From contig CAHJWM010000020.1 of assembly GCA_903642325.1 (NCBI GenBank), positions 28,735 through 92,734 on the forward strand: a DNA stretch of 64,000 bases, in the 5' to 3' direction. The stretch comes from Myxococcales bacterium (GTDB lineage Bacteria > Myxococcota_A > Polyangia > Polyangiales > Polyangiaceae). The notes under the pieces are model-generated. The model ran no database searches, was not told the DNA's origin, and saw only the letters and a program-made list of their open reading frames with translations. Positions 7,902 through 16,573 of the stretch are shown here, piece by piece. Position 1 is the first letter of the stretch, and every line of letters starts with the position of its first letter. The position numbers and the translations under genes are program-made.

Positions 7902-9839
7902 ATGAACGTTGTTAGCCGCTCGAAGTCCTCTCGTTCTCTCGTTCGCTCCCTACTAGGCCGCCGTGCTGCGTTTCTGCTGGTGCTCGCCAGCGGTTGCTCG
8001 CAGACGCCGGCATCACGCGACACGTCCGGGTCAAGTGTGTCGTCTGCAGGCCCGAAAGATGGGCGCCTCGGGCGCCCTGAGGGCATTCCGAGTCTCGCCC
8101 AGCCGCCCGGGAACGAAGCGCAGCCGAGCGTGGAGCTGGACCAAAAATCACCTGCTGCCCCTCCAGAAGCGTCGCGTGCATTCCTCGCGACACGCAAAAG
8201 TGTTGCCCCTACGACCGCCGCAGCCGGCCCCCGCAAAGGCGTCAGCGGTGTGGGCGTGAGCAGCGTCGGTATGTCTGGCCGCGGAGCAATGGCGGCAGAA
8301 AGCTTCGCCTTTGGCCGCTCTCGAGGGCGACTGAATGCCCCGCACCCTTTGCCGAGGTCTGCCGCGCCCTTCCCGCGCGACGCCGAGCTGAACACCGAGA
8401 GCTACGCCCACATCACCGAAAACTCATTCCAGGCCGTCGCCGACCAGCCACTGTCGACATTCTCTATCGACGTGGACACGGCCTCGTACAGCAACGCCCG
8501 GCGCTTCCTGAACGACGGCACGCTGCCGCCAAAAGACGCGATCCGCGTCGAGGAGTGGCTCAACTATTTTGGCTATAGCTATCCCGAACCACTTGGCAAT
8601 GAGCCCTTTTCGGTGACGAGTGAGATCTCCGCGTGTCCCTGGAATCCGGCGCATCGCTTGGTCCGCCTCGGCTTGAAGAGCCAGCAAATATCGCAGTCCG
8701 ACACGCCCGCGCGTAACCTCGTGTTCTTGGTCGACGTGTCGGGCTCGATGATGCCCGAAAATCGGTTGCCCCTGTTGAAGCGAGGGCTTGCCCTGCTCGC
8801 CGATAACTTGCGTCCCAAAGATACGATCTCGATCGTGGTGTACGCGGGCGCGTCGGGGCTCGCTCTGCCGGCGACAACGGGAGCCGATCGCGGTCGAGTG
8901 CTCGACGCACTAGGTCGTTTGGAGGCGGGAGGCTCGACCAACGGCGGGGACGGCATTCGCCTGGCATACGCTACCGCTCGTCAGCACTTCAGCAGGGCCG
9001 GCATCAATCGCGTGATCTTGGCGACCGACGGCGACTTCAATGTCGGAACGTCCAGCCCCGGCGAGCTCGAACGGCTGATCGAAGAAGAAAGGAAGTCGGG
9101 CGTTTTCCTGACCGTGCTCGGCTTCGGCGAAGGCAATACCAAAGACAACACGATGGAAATGCTGGCCGACAAAGGCAACGGCAATTACGCATACATCGAC
9201 TCCATTGCCGAAGCGCGCAAGGTGCTGGTGCGTGAAGCAGGTGGCACCCTGATTACGGTCGCCAAAGACGTGAAGCTGCAGGTCGAGTTCAACCCCGCGC
9301 GAGTCGCTAGCTACAAGCTAATCGGCTACGAAAACCGGCTCTTGGCCAAAGAAGACTTCAACGACGACTCCAAAGATGCTGGCGAAATTGGCGCAGGTCA
9401 CGCGGTCACGGCCTTGTACGAGGTCGTGCCGAAGGGCGAGGCAAGCGGCGCCGCCCCCAAGACCGACCCGCTGAAATATCAAACCGCGCCTGCTATCGCC
9501 ACCGCCGCCGCCAGCGACGAGCTCTTGACGGTGAATATCCGTTACAAGCAACCTTCATCGGAGCTCAGCTCGAAATTCTCTCGCGTAGTCCCGGACAGCG
9601 CGCTCTCGCTCGCGCAAAGCTCGGAGGACTTTCGCTTCGCCGCAGCCGTGGCGGAAGCGGCCTTGGTTCTTCGCGGCGCGCCCGACATGTCGTACGCATC
9701 ACTGGATGCGGCGCGCAGCTTGGCTCAAGGAGCTGTCGGTCGAGATCCCAGCGGCGACCGCCACGAGTTCATTTCTCTGCTGGCGAAAGCGAGGGATTTG
9801 TCGCCCGTCACCGCGGCCATCGCCGTACGTGCGCCGTGA
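7902..9839 (+). CDS. von Willebrand factor A domain lipoprotein (YfbK-like, DUF3520)
   Basis: This 645-residue protein begins with a lipoprotein signal peptide (lipobox LASGC, Cys32) and a Ser/Ala/Pro-rich linker. From about residue 180 it has the N-terminal domain typical of YfbK-like proteins (FSIDVDTASYSNARRFL). It then has a von Willebrand A domain with an intact metal-binding site DVSGS at about 277-281 and a matching TDGDFNVG stretch. The C-terminal part (VQVEFNP-like strand, YENRLL, GHAVTALYE) matches DUF3520. These proteins are predicted surface-attached metal-dependent adhesion or assembly factors; the ligand is unknown. It lies 158 bp behind the cysteine-rich lipoprotein on the same strand. 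Confidence 0.87.
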   Translation: MNVVSRSKSSRSLVRSLLGRRAAFLLVLASGCSQTPASRDTSGSSVSSAGPKDGRLGRPEGIPSLAQPPGNEAQPSVELDQKSPAAPPEASRAFLATRKSVAPTTAAAGPRKGVSGVGVSSVGMSGRGAMAAESFAFGRSRGRLNAPHPLPRSAAPFPRDAELNTESYAHITENSFQAVADQPLSTFSIDVDTASYSNARRFLNDGTLPPKDAIRVEEWLNYFGYSYPEPLGNEPFSVTSEISACPWNPAHRLVRLGLKSQQISQSDTPARNLVFLVDVSGSMMPENRLPLLKRGLALLADNLRPKDTISIVVYAGASGLALPATTGADRGRVLDALGRLEAGGSTNGGDGIRLAYATARQHFSRAGINRVILATDGDFNVGTSSPGELERLIEEERKSGVFLTVLGFGEGNTKDNTMEMLADKGNGNYAYIDSIAEARKVLVREAGGTLITVAKDVKLQVEFNPARVASYKLIGYENRLLAKEDFNDDSKDAGEIGAGHAVTALYEVVPKGEASGAAPKTDPLKYQTAPAIATAAASDELLTVNIRYKQPSSELSSKFSRVVPDSALSLAQSSEDFRFAAAVAEAALVLRGAPDMSYASLDAARSLAQGAVGRDPSGDRHEFISLLAKARDLSPVTAAIAVRAP

Positions 9840-10406
9840 TCAGAGCGCTGTTTTGAACAATAAACTTCGATAGAAGGTAAGCTCGGCGATCGAGTTCTTG
9901 ATGTCGACTAGGGCGTCGTGCTCTCCCTGCGTCGGCTTTGGAAATACGCCGGCTTCACCGTACCAGAGCTTGGCCAAGATTTTGATCGAGGTCACATCGA
10001 CGGTGCGATAGCTCAAGTAACCGCTCAACCCCGGCAACCAGCGGTCGACGAAGCGTTTGTCTTGGCCGATGCTGTTGCCGCATAAAATTGCCCCGAAACC
10101 GCACCAGCCGGCGACGCGCTCCATCAACTTACGTTCCGCCGCCCCCAGGTCGAGCTTCGATGCCCGGACGCGTGACGTAAGGCCAGTGGTGTCGTGCATC
10201 GACCGCACGAACGGCACCATGCGGGCCAGCGCTTCGTCTGGCTGCCAGATGTCACACACGTATTCTTCCAGCGGCTGAAGATTCGCGTTCGTGATGATCA
10301 GCGCGGCTTGAAGGATGACGTCGTGCTGGGCGTCGAGGCCCGTCATCTCCAGATCGAGCCAAGCCAGATTGCCCTCTTTTTGCATTCGGACGACGCGATC
10401 AGCCAT
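9840..10406 (-). CDS. orn: Oligoribonuclease
   Basis: This 3'-5' exoribonuclease degrades oligoribonucleotides of two to five residues, including pGpG from cyclic-di-GMP breakdown. At 188 residues it matches the family length. The DEDDh motifs are visible: WLDLEMTGLD (Exo I), CGNSIGQDKRFVD (Exo II) and HDALVDIKNSIAEL (Exo III, with the catalytic His and Asp). The start could be the ATG at 10406 or seven codons later (MQKEGNLAWLDLE); the first is kept because it directly follows yhbY. Its stop is immediately next to the stop of the convergent vWA gene. Confidence 0.93.
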   Translation of the reverse strand: MADRVVRMQKEGNLAWLDLEMTGLDAQHDVILQAALIITNANLQPLEEYVCDIWQPDEALARMVPFVRSMHDTTGLTSRVRASKLDLGAAERKLMERVAGWCGFGAILCGNSIGQDKRFVDRWLPGLSGYLSYRTVDVTSIKILAKLWYGEAGVFPKPTQGEHDALVDIKNSIAELTFYRSLLFKTAL

Positions 10407-10408
10407 GG

Positions 10409-10870
10409 TTAACCCCGCTTGCCAAACTTACTCGGCTTGACGAACTTGCTCGGCAGCTTGGCGCCCGTCCTGGAAGTCGCCGACCGCGGAGGCTTAGCAC
10501 CCGTGCTCGGTTTGCTTTTCGACGGGACCGCGAGCTTACCGGGCGTCCCGTCTGCTTGCGGCAGGATGATCGAAGGACTTTTTTTTCGAGCGCGGTAAAC
10601 GACCAGCGTTTTACCGATCACCTGCGCCACGCTGGAGCGGGTCCGCTGCTCGACCTCCGATGCGATGTTTCCTGCCGACACTTGCTCGTTGCCGGTCACC
10701 CGGATCTTGACCAATTCGTGCACCAAGAGGGCGCCGTCTATGGCATTAAGCACGGCCTCGGTCAGGCCGCCGTGGCCAATCTGCACGACCGGCTTCAGTG
10801 GATGCGCCAGCGCGCGCAGGTAGCTGCGCTGTTTGCCGGTCAGTTTCGTCGAGCTCTGCGGAGTCACCAA
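10409..10870 (-). CDS. yhbY: YhbY-family CRM-domain RNA-binding protein
   Basis: This is a 153-residue protein. Residues about 8-100 form a CRM/YhbY domain: LTGKQRSYLRALAHPLKPVV, the RNA-binding GHGG loop, and IASEVEQRTRSSVAQVIGKTLVVYR. Family members bind pre-50S ribosomal particles. The C-terminal 50 residues form a Lys/Ser/Pro-rich basic tail that E. coli YhbY (about 97 residues) lacks, probably extra RNA contact. It is two nucleotides upstream of orn, so the two are an RNA-metabolism operon. Confidence 0.88.
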   Translation of the reverse strand: MVTPQSSTKLTGKQRSYLRALAHPLKPVVQIGHGGLTEAVLNAIDGALLVHELVKIRVTGNEQVSAGNIASEVEQRTRSSVAQVIGKTLVVYRARKKSPSIILPQADGTPGKLAVPSKSKPSTGAKPPRSATSRTGAKLPSKFVKPSKFGKRG

Positions 10871-10915
10871 AGCGTAATCAGACTATGGCATGCTTGGCCG
10901 CGGAGCAAATAGGAC

Positions 10916-12070
10916 GTGCGCATACTGTACGGAGTCGTGGGCGAGGGCATGGGTCACGCGACGCGGAGTCACGTCGTTTTAGAGCATGTGCTACGGGCAG
11001 GCCATGAAGTGCGCGTCGTCGTCTCCGGGCGGGCGCATCGTTTTCTGAGCGAGCGGCTGACGGGCTACGCGAACGTGAGCATCGAAGAGATCCATGGCCT
11101 GACCCTGAGCTATTTCGGAAACTCGCTCGATCGGTCGAAGAGCTTGTTCGAAAATTTGCGCAAGGCCCCCAAGGGCTTACGAAAAAACGTCAAAGTTTAC
11201 CAGCGCGTGGCCGAAAGCGGCTTCATTCCCGAGCTCGTGATCAGCGACTTCGAGTCGTGGGCGGCCCTGTACGGTCTCAACCATCGTTTGCCGGTGGTCA
11301 GCATCGACAACATGCAAATCATCAACCGTGCTCGCCACGACGAGGATGTCACCACCGGCAAAGGGTTCGACTTCGACCTTGCACGCTTGGCCGTGAAAAT
11401 CAAAATGCCGGGCGCATTTCACTACCTTGTCACGAGCTTCTTCTTCCCAGAGCTGCGCAAGAAGTACACCACCCTCGTGCCGCCCATCCTGCGGCCCGAA
11501 GTGATCGCCGCCAAGCGCGAGCCTGGCGCGCACGTGTTGGTGTATCAAACCACGCCCACCAATCAGAGCCTGGTGCCCACGCTGAACAAGTTACCGTACC
11601 GCTTCCGCGTCTACGGCATGGGCCGGGAAGGGCAGGAGGGTAATGTGACGATGTGCGGCTTCTCGGAGACCGGCTTCCTAGACGACCTGAGAACCGCCCG
11701 GGCGGTGATCGCGGGCGGCGGCTTCAGCTTGCTAAGCGAGGCCGTCAGCTTGAAAGTGCCACTTTTTTCGATCCCGGTCGCGCATCAGTACGAGCAAGAG
11801 TTGAACGCGCGCTATCTGGAAAAGCTTGGCTACGGCGCGTGGGCCCGTCAGCTGGAGCTCGAGCCGATTCAGCAGTTCTTGGAGCGCGTCGACGTCTACC
11901 AAGATCACTTGCAAAGCTATCCGTCGCGCGACAACTCGATCTTGTTTGCATGCGTGGACGAGCTCATCGAGCGCGTCGCTCGCGGCGAGCCGCGCCCCCT
12001 GCGCCTCGATGCCGAAGCTCCCGGCAAGTTCCCGATCGTTGCCGGCCCCGCCCCGGAACCCTCGACCTAG
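10916..12070 (+). CDS. Glycosyltransferase-like protein of the MJ1255/VC2487 family
   Basis: This 384-residue protein starts at GTG 10916, 45 bp from the divergent yhbY. The N-terminal motif GVVGEGMGHATRSHVVL is the signature of the MJ1255/VC2487 group of GT-B-fold proteins, and the C-terminal half has the donor-binding GGGFSLLSEAVSLKVPLFSIP stretch seen in nucleotide-sugar glycosyltransferases. It is presumed cytoplasmic or membrane-peripheral. Donor and acceptor are unknown, and the neighbours give no pathway clue. Confidence 0.8.
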   Translation: MRILYGVVGEGMGHATRSHVVLEHVLRAGHEVRVVVSGRAHRFLSERLTGYANVSIEEIHGLTLSYFGNSLDRSKSLFENLRKAPKGLRKNVKVYQRVAESGFIPELVISDFESWAALYGLNHRLPVVSIDNMQIINRARHDEDVTTGKGFDFDLARLAVKIKMPGAFHYLVTSFFFPELRKKYTTLVPPILRPEVIAAKREPGAHVLVYQTTPTNQSLVPTLNKLPYRFRVYGMGREGQEGNVTMCGFSETGFLDDLRTARAVIAGGGFSLLSEAVSLKVPLFSIPVAHQYEQELNARYLEKLGYGAWARQLELEPIQQFLERVDVYQDHLQSYPSRDNSILFACVDELIERVARGEPRPLRLDAEAPGKFPIVAGPAPEPST

Positions 12071-12071
12071 C

Positions 12072-13589
12072 TCAAGCCAATTCGCGCGCGGCGGTCAAGG
12101 CAGCGTTATACCCGCACATGCCATGAACGCCCCCGCCGGGGTGCGTATAGCTCGAGCACAAGTACAGGCCTTTCAGCGGGGTGCGATAGCGAAAGTAGGG
12201 AAAGACGGGACGAAACAACAGCTGCTGATGCCAAGCATTGGTTCCTCCGCCCAAGTCTCCGCCGATCAAGTTGGCGTTGCCCGCCTCCAGCTCCAGCGGC
12301 GAGCTGACGGCACGCGCCAGTACCGTGGCTTTGAAGCCGGGCGCTAGGCCCTCCAGACGCTCGCTCACGCGATCGGCGAAGCTTTCTCGCTGCTGCGCCC
12401 AGCCGCCCGCTATCTGCGACGGAACGTGTGAATAGCAATAAAGCGTGTGTCGACCGTTTGGAGCACGCCGCGGATCGGCAAGGCTCTGCTGCCCGACGAC
12501 CAAGTAGGGCTCTTCCGGCAGCCTGCCTTCGCGCACGTCGCGTGTGAACCGCCCGAGATCGCGGAGGCTTTCCGTAACGTGCACGACCGCGCTTTCGCGC
12601 GCGACCGCGAGCGACCAAGGCACCGGCTCGGACAAGGCGTAATCGACTTTGAACGTGCCAAAGCCTTGGCGAAAGCCGAGCATTCTTCGAACCAGCCAGC
12701 GGGGCACGTTGGCCGGTTCGAGCAGTTTCAGATACAAATTGGGCGCGGCCGTATCCGCAACTACCCCGCGCAGCGCGCGCAGCTCTTCGCCGTCTTCGAG
12801 CAGGACGGCCACCGCGCGGCCCTGCCGGACCACGATGCGTTTTACGCGCGCTCCCAATCTCAGCCGTCCGCCACACCCTTCCAGCATGGTGACCAGGGCA
12901 TTGGTGATGCTCTGCGCGCCCCCCGCGGGCACCGCATAACCGCCGGTGGATGCGGTCAAGCCCAAAATATACGATACGGCCGCGCCGAACCAGTCATCCG
13001 GACCGACATCGACGTGCAAGCCGAGGCTCGGCAAGACGCGCCGCGCTGCTTCGCTCTGAAATAGCGAGCGCGCCAAGCTTCCGCTGCTGCGCGCGAATGA
13101 CCGCGCGAGCTTGAATAAGTTTCGCAGCCCGAGCCGCGGCGCTGAAGTCAAGGAGGGGAACGGCCCCAGCAACATAGCCAGCAGATCCGGTTCCGTGCGC
13201 GCGTGAAAAGCGGCAAGCTTTCGCCACGCCTCACCGTCCCGCGGCGAGCCGAAGTGCTGGGCCCCGAGCTCGCGATCCCGTGCGATGCACGCATAGCTGC
13301 CGTCGAGCGCGGGGTGACAGCTCTCGAAGCGCAAGTTCGACCACTTCACCCCAGCCTGCTCGAGATCGAGCTCACGGAACGCGGGACTCGTCTTCGCAAA
13401 TGGAAAAAATGCGGCTCCCACGTCGTGCACGAAGCCGGGCAAGGTGAGCTCCTCCGAGCCCAGCGCCCCGCCGGGCCGTTTGGCATTGGCCTCGACGAGC
13501 AGCACGCGAAATCCCCGGCGCGCCAAAATGTTGGCCGCGACTAGGCCATTTGGCCCCGAGCCGATCACGATCACATCCGGGTCACGCAC
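12072..13589 (-). CDS. Phytoene-dehydrogenase-like FAD-dependent oxidoreductase
   Basis: This 505-residue protein has the N-terminal FAD site DPDVIVIGSGPNGLVAANILARRG, then GGALGSEELTLPGFVHDVGA, typical of the CrtI/retinol-saturase/PYROXD2 group of amine-oxidase-fold enzymes. The C-terminal PLKGLYLCSSYTHPGGGVHGMCGYNAA is the matching FAD-binding end. The GTG at 13589 was chosen because it directly precedes the fold; an upstream ATG at 13649 would add 20 Arg-rich residues. No other carotenoid genes are present, so a carotenoid substrate is not shown. Its stop nearly touches that of the convergent glycosyltransferase. Confidence 0.84.
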   Translation of the reverse strand: MRDPDVIVIGSGPNGLVAANILARRGFRVLLVEANAKRPGGALGSEELTLPGFVHDVGAAFFPFAKTSPAFRELDLEQAGVKWSNLRFESCHPALDGSYACIARDRELGAQHFGSPRDGEAWRKLAAFHARTEPDLLAMLLGPFPSLTSAPRLGLRNLFKLARSFARSSGSLARSLFQSEAARRVLPSLGLHVDVGPDDWFGAAVSYILGLTASTGGYAVPAGGAQSITNALVTMLEGCGGRLRLGARVKRIVVRQGRAVAVLLEDGEELRALRGVVADTAAPNLYLKLLEPANVPRWLVRRMLGFRQGFGTFKVDYALSEPVPWSLAVARESAVVHVTESLRDLGRFTRDVREGRLPEEPYLVVGQQSLADPRRAPNGRHTLYCYSHVPSQIAGGWAQQRESFADRVSERLEGLAPGFKATVLARAVSSPLELEAGNANLIGGDLGGGTNAWHQQLLFRPVFPYFRYRTPLKGLYLCSSYTHPGGGVHGMCGYNAALTAARELA

Positions 13590-13677
13590 CAGCGCGAGAC
13601 TACACCGGATCGAGGCTCGCCCTCGCCAGCATCGCAGCTCTCTTTCCATCTGCGCTCGGACGGGCTATGAAACTCGT

Positions 13678-14280
13678 GTGCTCGCGCTCGGCATCGACCC
13701 CGGTACACTTCACCTCGGCTGGGGCGTGGTTTCGCGCGAGGGCAATCGCCTGTGCCACATTGCTCACGGCGTGATTCATCTCGACGGCAAAGCGGCCATC
13801 GCGTCCCGCCTCACCCGCATCGAGGTCGAGCTTGGGGCCGTGATCGACCGACATCAGCCGGAAGTTGGCTCCGTCGAAAATTTATTCTTCCACAAAGACG
13901 CACAGGCCGCGTCCAAGCTCGGCCACGCGCGCGGCGTCGTGCTTCTGCTGTTGGCGCGTGCCGGTGTCGAAATCGCAGAGTATCCGCCGGCTCGCGTCAA
14001 GCGCACCATCGCCGGCTCGGGCCAGGCGGACAAGCAGCAAGTTGCGATGATGGTGCGCGCGCTCCTTGCGCTCGACGCTCTGCCGCCGGCCGACGCCGCG
14101 GATGCGCTCGCCCTTGCCATCACTCATTTACGCATCGGCGGTTTGATTCAAGCATTGCGTCCCAAAGATAAAGGCGGCGCCCAGCGCGTATCCAACAGCG
14201 GGCTGCGCGCCCTGCTCGGAAAGACGCGACGCGGTCGAGCGACAGGCCCAAAGCTCCCGAAGCTCAGCCGTATCCGCTGA
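13678..14280 (+). CDS. ruvC: Crossover junction endodeoxyribonuclease RuvC
   Basis: RuvC resolves Holliday junctions. The GTG start at 13678 gives VLALGIDPGT, placing the first catalytic Asp at residue 7 as in E. coli. The other acidic residues are Glu67 (VENLFF), Asp139 and Asp142 (PPADAADALALAITH), all at expected spacing. The protein is 200 residues; the extra length over E. coli RuvC (173) is a basic C-terminal tail (KTRRGRATGPKLPKL). ruvA and ruvB are not in the window. It is divergent from the FAD oxidoreductase with about 90 bp between starts. Confidence 0.93.
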   Translation: MLALGIDPGTLHLGWGVVSREGNRLCHIAHGVIHLDGKAAIASRLTRIEVELGAVIDRHQPEVGSVENLFFHKDAQAASKLGHARGVVLLLLARAGVEIAEYPPARVKRTIAGSGQADKQQVAMMVRALLALDALPPADAADALALAITHLRIGGLIQALRPKDKGGAQRVSNSGLRALLGKTRRGRATGPKLPKLSRIR

Positions 14281-14447
14281 GCGGCTCGGCGAAAGCAAGC
14301 CTGTGGCGCCCGCGCTCGCGTCCGCTCAAACTTACAGTGTGAGCGTGAAGGTGCGAAATGAGGAAGAACCGAAGGCTCTCGTGCGTATCGAGCTGCTAAA
14401 GGATTGCCTGCCTCGCCGGACGCTGCCATCTAGTCCGACTCGATGAA

Positions 14448-15155
14448 ATGTTACCCATCATGAATCGCCGCCCGCTGTTATTCGGTTTCCTCGGTCTGCT
14501 GTTCGCGTCGGTGCCGGGGCCTGCGGCCCTCGCGGACCCGGCCAAAGGCGTGCCGGTCAAAGGGGCGCCCGCCCTCAGCGCAGAGCAGATCGTCGAGCGT
14601 GTGCAGGGCTTCTACGATCGCTCGCACACGTTCCGCGCCGGGTTCAAGCAGCAGTATCGGGTACGCGCTTACGATAAAGTCATCGACAGCCAGGGTCAGG
14701 TCGTATTCGAGAAGCCGGGCAAGATGAGCTGGCGCTACACGAACAACGGCAACCGCGTGGTCTCGGATGGCAAGCTCGTGAAGGTGTACGAAAAAGAAAA
14801 CAAGCAAATGTACGAGCAGCCGCTCGACAAGAGCCAATATCCCGCCGCTCTCTCGTTTTTGGTTGGCGGTGGCAACTTGAAAACCTCTTTCAAGTTCAGC
14901 AAGCGTGACGCAAAGCAGATGGGCTTCGAGGGGGGCTACGTGATCGTCGGCGATCCGCTCGAGGCGTCACCCTCCTATCAATCGATCATTTTGTACGTGG
15001 ACGGGGCGACCTATCAAGTGCGGCGCGTGCTCTTGTTGGACGCGCAAGGCAACCGTAACCGTTTCGATTTTCTCAATCCGGAGATCAACAATAAGGCGCC
15101 CGGCGGCGAGTTCAACTTCACGCCGCCCCCTGGCACTCAGGTCATTCGCCCCTGA
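14448..15155 (+). CDS. lolA: LolA-like outer-membrane lipoprotein carrier protein
   Basis: This 235-residue protein has a signal peptide (MNRRPLLFGFLGLLFASVPGPAALA), so it is periplasmic. The mature part has the LolA pattern: an AEQIVERVQGFYDR helix, HTFRAGFKQQYRV, a GQVVFEKPGKMSWRYTNNG hairpin, DGKLVKVYEKENKQ, and a C-terminal strand region with NRNRFDFLNPEINNKAPGG. LolA ferries lipoproteins from LolCDE to the outer membrane, in line with the many lipoproteins here. The ATG at 14460 is an alternative start. No lolB is adjacent. Confidence 0.88.
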   Translation: MLPIMNRRPLLFGFLGLLFASVPGPAALADPAKGVPVKGAPALSAEQIVERVQGFYDRSHTFRAGFKQQYRVRAYDKVIDSQGQVVFEKPGKMSWRYTNNGNRVVSDGKLVKVYEKENKQMYEQPLDKSQYPAALSFLVGGGNLKTSFKFSKRDAKQMGFEGGYVIVGDPLEASPSYQSIILYVDGATYQVRRVLLLDAQGNRNRFDFLNPEINNKAPGGEFNFTPPPGTQVIRP

Positions 15156-15210
15156 ACTTGGGGTTGCCTCGAAGTGGCCGCGCTTGCACAAGTGCGGGGC
15201 CGCGCTCAGC

Positions 15211-16353
15211 TCAAATACGCTCCAGGCGAAGTGCTCCAGTTTCATCCACCCTCACGTAGGGGCGGCCGCTTTGCGCATAGCCGAAGGAGCCGGAATTCGC
15301 GTAGCCGGGTACCTCGTCAACCTGGTGGGTGTGGCCGAAAATGCAAGACTTCGCCGCGGTCAGCTCGCGCACACGCTGGGCCGCCGCGCGCAAGCGCTCG
15401 ACCGGCAGATCCTCGTAGCGGTTGCCGGTGCGTTGCACGGACTGAATCAGATAGAGACCGGCGAGCAGACTAGCGATGCCTGCCGCGCGGCTCTTCCAGG
15501 CGAGGTAAGCCGCGCTGCTGAGCAGCAAGCCGCTACTCGCGAAGACGCGATCGAAGTAAAGCCGCATGAACGTTTTGCGAAAGTTCCGATGCGTGGGCAC
15601 GGCCCCGGACGCCAGCAACTCGCGTAAAATGTCGACGTCCAACTGCACCAGCTCCGCAAAGCCGGCGAGCGCGGCCTCGCCGCGGCTGAGCTCGTCCTCG
15701 AATCGGTTTGGCTGCCGCGTTTCCATACACAGCTTGCCGGCGATCTGAAACCATTGCGCGATGATCAGCGGTGTGCGCGCGCCATACACGCGAAAGGCCT
15801 TGGCGATACCTGCCAGGGGCGTGGTCTCGTGCGCATGCGAAAAGTGATACGCGCCGCTCGGGCGCACGAAGCGGCGCGTCAACGCGATTCCAAGCGGCTC
15901 GGTGTCTGGCGTCCACTCCGCCAGAGGATGAGCGGGGGCGTTGTCCGGATCGTAGAAGTGACCGTGCTCGACGTGCACGTCCCCGCGGCGCACGAACCAA
16001 GGCGCAATCTCCAGCGCACTGTCTTGCGAAAGTTCCAATTTTCGTAGCAACGCTTCCCGGAGCTCAGGCGCCAAGAGTCCGGCGTCATGATTGCCGGCCA
16101 CGAACACGACCGGCGCGCCGTTGACCAAGTGCGCGCGCAGCGCGCGGCCGAGCTCGGGATACGCAGACAGTAGCGTCAAGACTGCGGCTACGGGAGAGTT
16201 GCCCGGCGCCTCCCAGGACAGGTTGAACACGTCCCCCGCCAAAATCAGCTCGTGGCCGGGGTTGTCGCGAAGCAAGCGTGTCAGATCCCGCACCGTGCCC
16301 AGCGAGGCTTCGGCCGACAAGTGCAGGTCGCTGGTGACGAGGAGGGGTCGCAT
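15211..16353 (-). CDS. Metallophosphoesterase with an internal membrane segment
   Basis: This 380-residue calcineurin-like phosphoesterase has the full metal-binding set: TSDLHLS (Asp9, His11), LAGDVFNLS, VAGNHDAG, EHGHFYDPDN and the C-terminal FGHTHQVDE. Between the GH and GHTH motifs it carries a hydrophobic stretch (GLLLSSAAYLAW...GIASLLAGLYLI) that could be one or two membrane helices, so it may be anchored. The ATG at 16353 starts directly at the fold; an upstream in-frame ATG at 16521 would overlap the divergent radical SAM promoter region. The substrate is unknown; UDP-diacylglucosamine hydrolase (LpxH-like) activity is conceivable but not shown. Confidence 0.82.
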   Translation of the reverse strand: MRPLLVTSDLHLSAEASLGTVRDLTRLLRDNPGHELILAGDVFNLSWEAPGNSPVAAVLTLLSAYPELGRALRAHLVNGAPVVFVAGNHDAGLLAPELREALLRKLELSQDSALEIAPWFVRRGDVHVEHGHFYDPDNAPAHPLAEWTPDTEPLGIALTRRFVRPSGAYHFSHAHETTPLAGIAKAFRVYGARTPLIIAQWFQIAGKLCMETRQPNRFEDELSRGEAALAGFAELVQLDVDILRELLASGAVPTHRNFRKTFMRLYFDRVFASSGLLLSSAAYLAWKSRAAGIASLLAGLYLIQSVQRTGNRYEDLPVERLRAAAQRVRELTAAKSCIFGHTHQVDEVPGYANSGSFGYAQSGRPYVRVDETGALRLERI

Positions 16354-16573
16354 GACGACGAGGCGATCGAAGCGTCTAGAATCGATCAGCGGCAGCCTAG
16401 CATCGTCCCTACATCGGCGCGCCCAGGTTGGTAAGCTCCGACGCGCGCGTAGCCGATGACGCACTCGACGTACCGGTACACGCTCGCAAAAGCGTGACAA
16501 ATTGCCTTTGAATTGGCCCATATCTAACGGACTGCGGCGCTCGAATCCTGTTGGCCCGGATGCGGGCGCGTGT

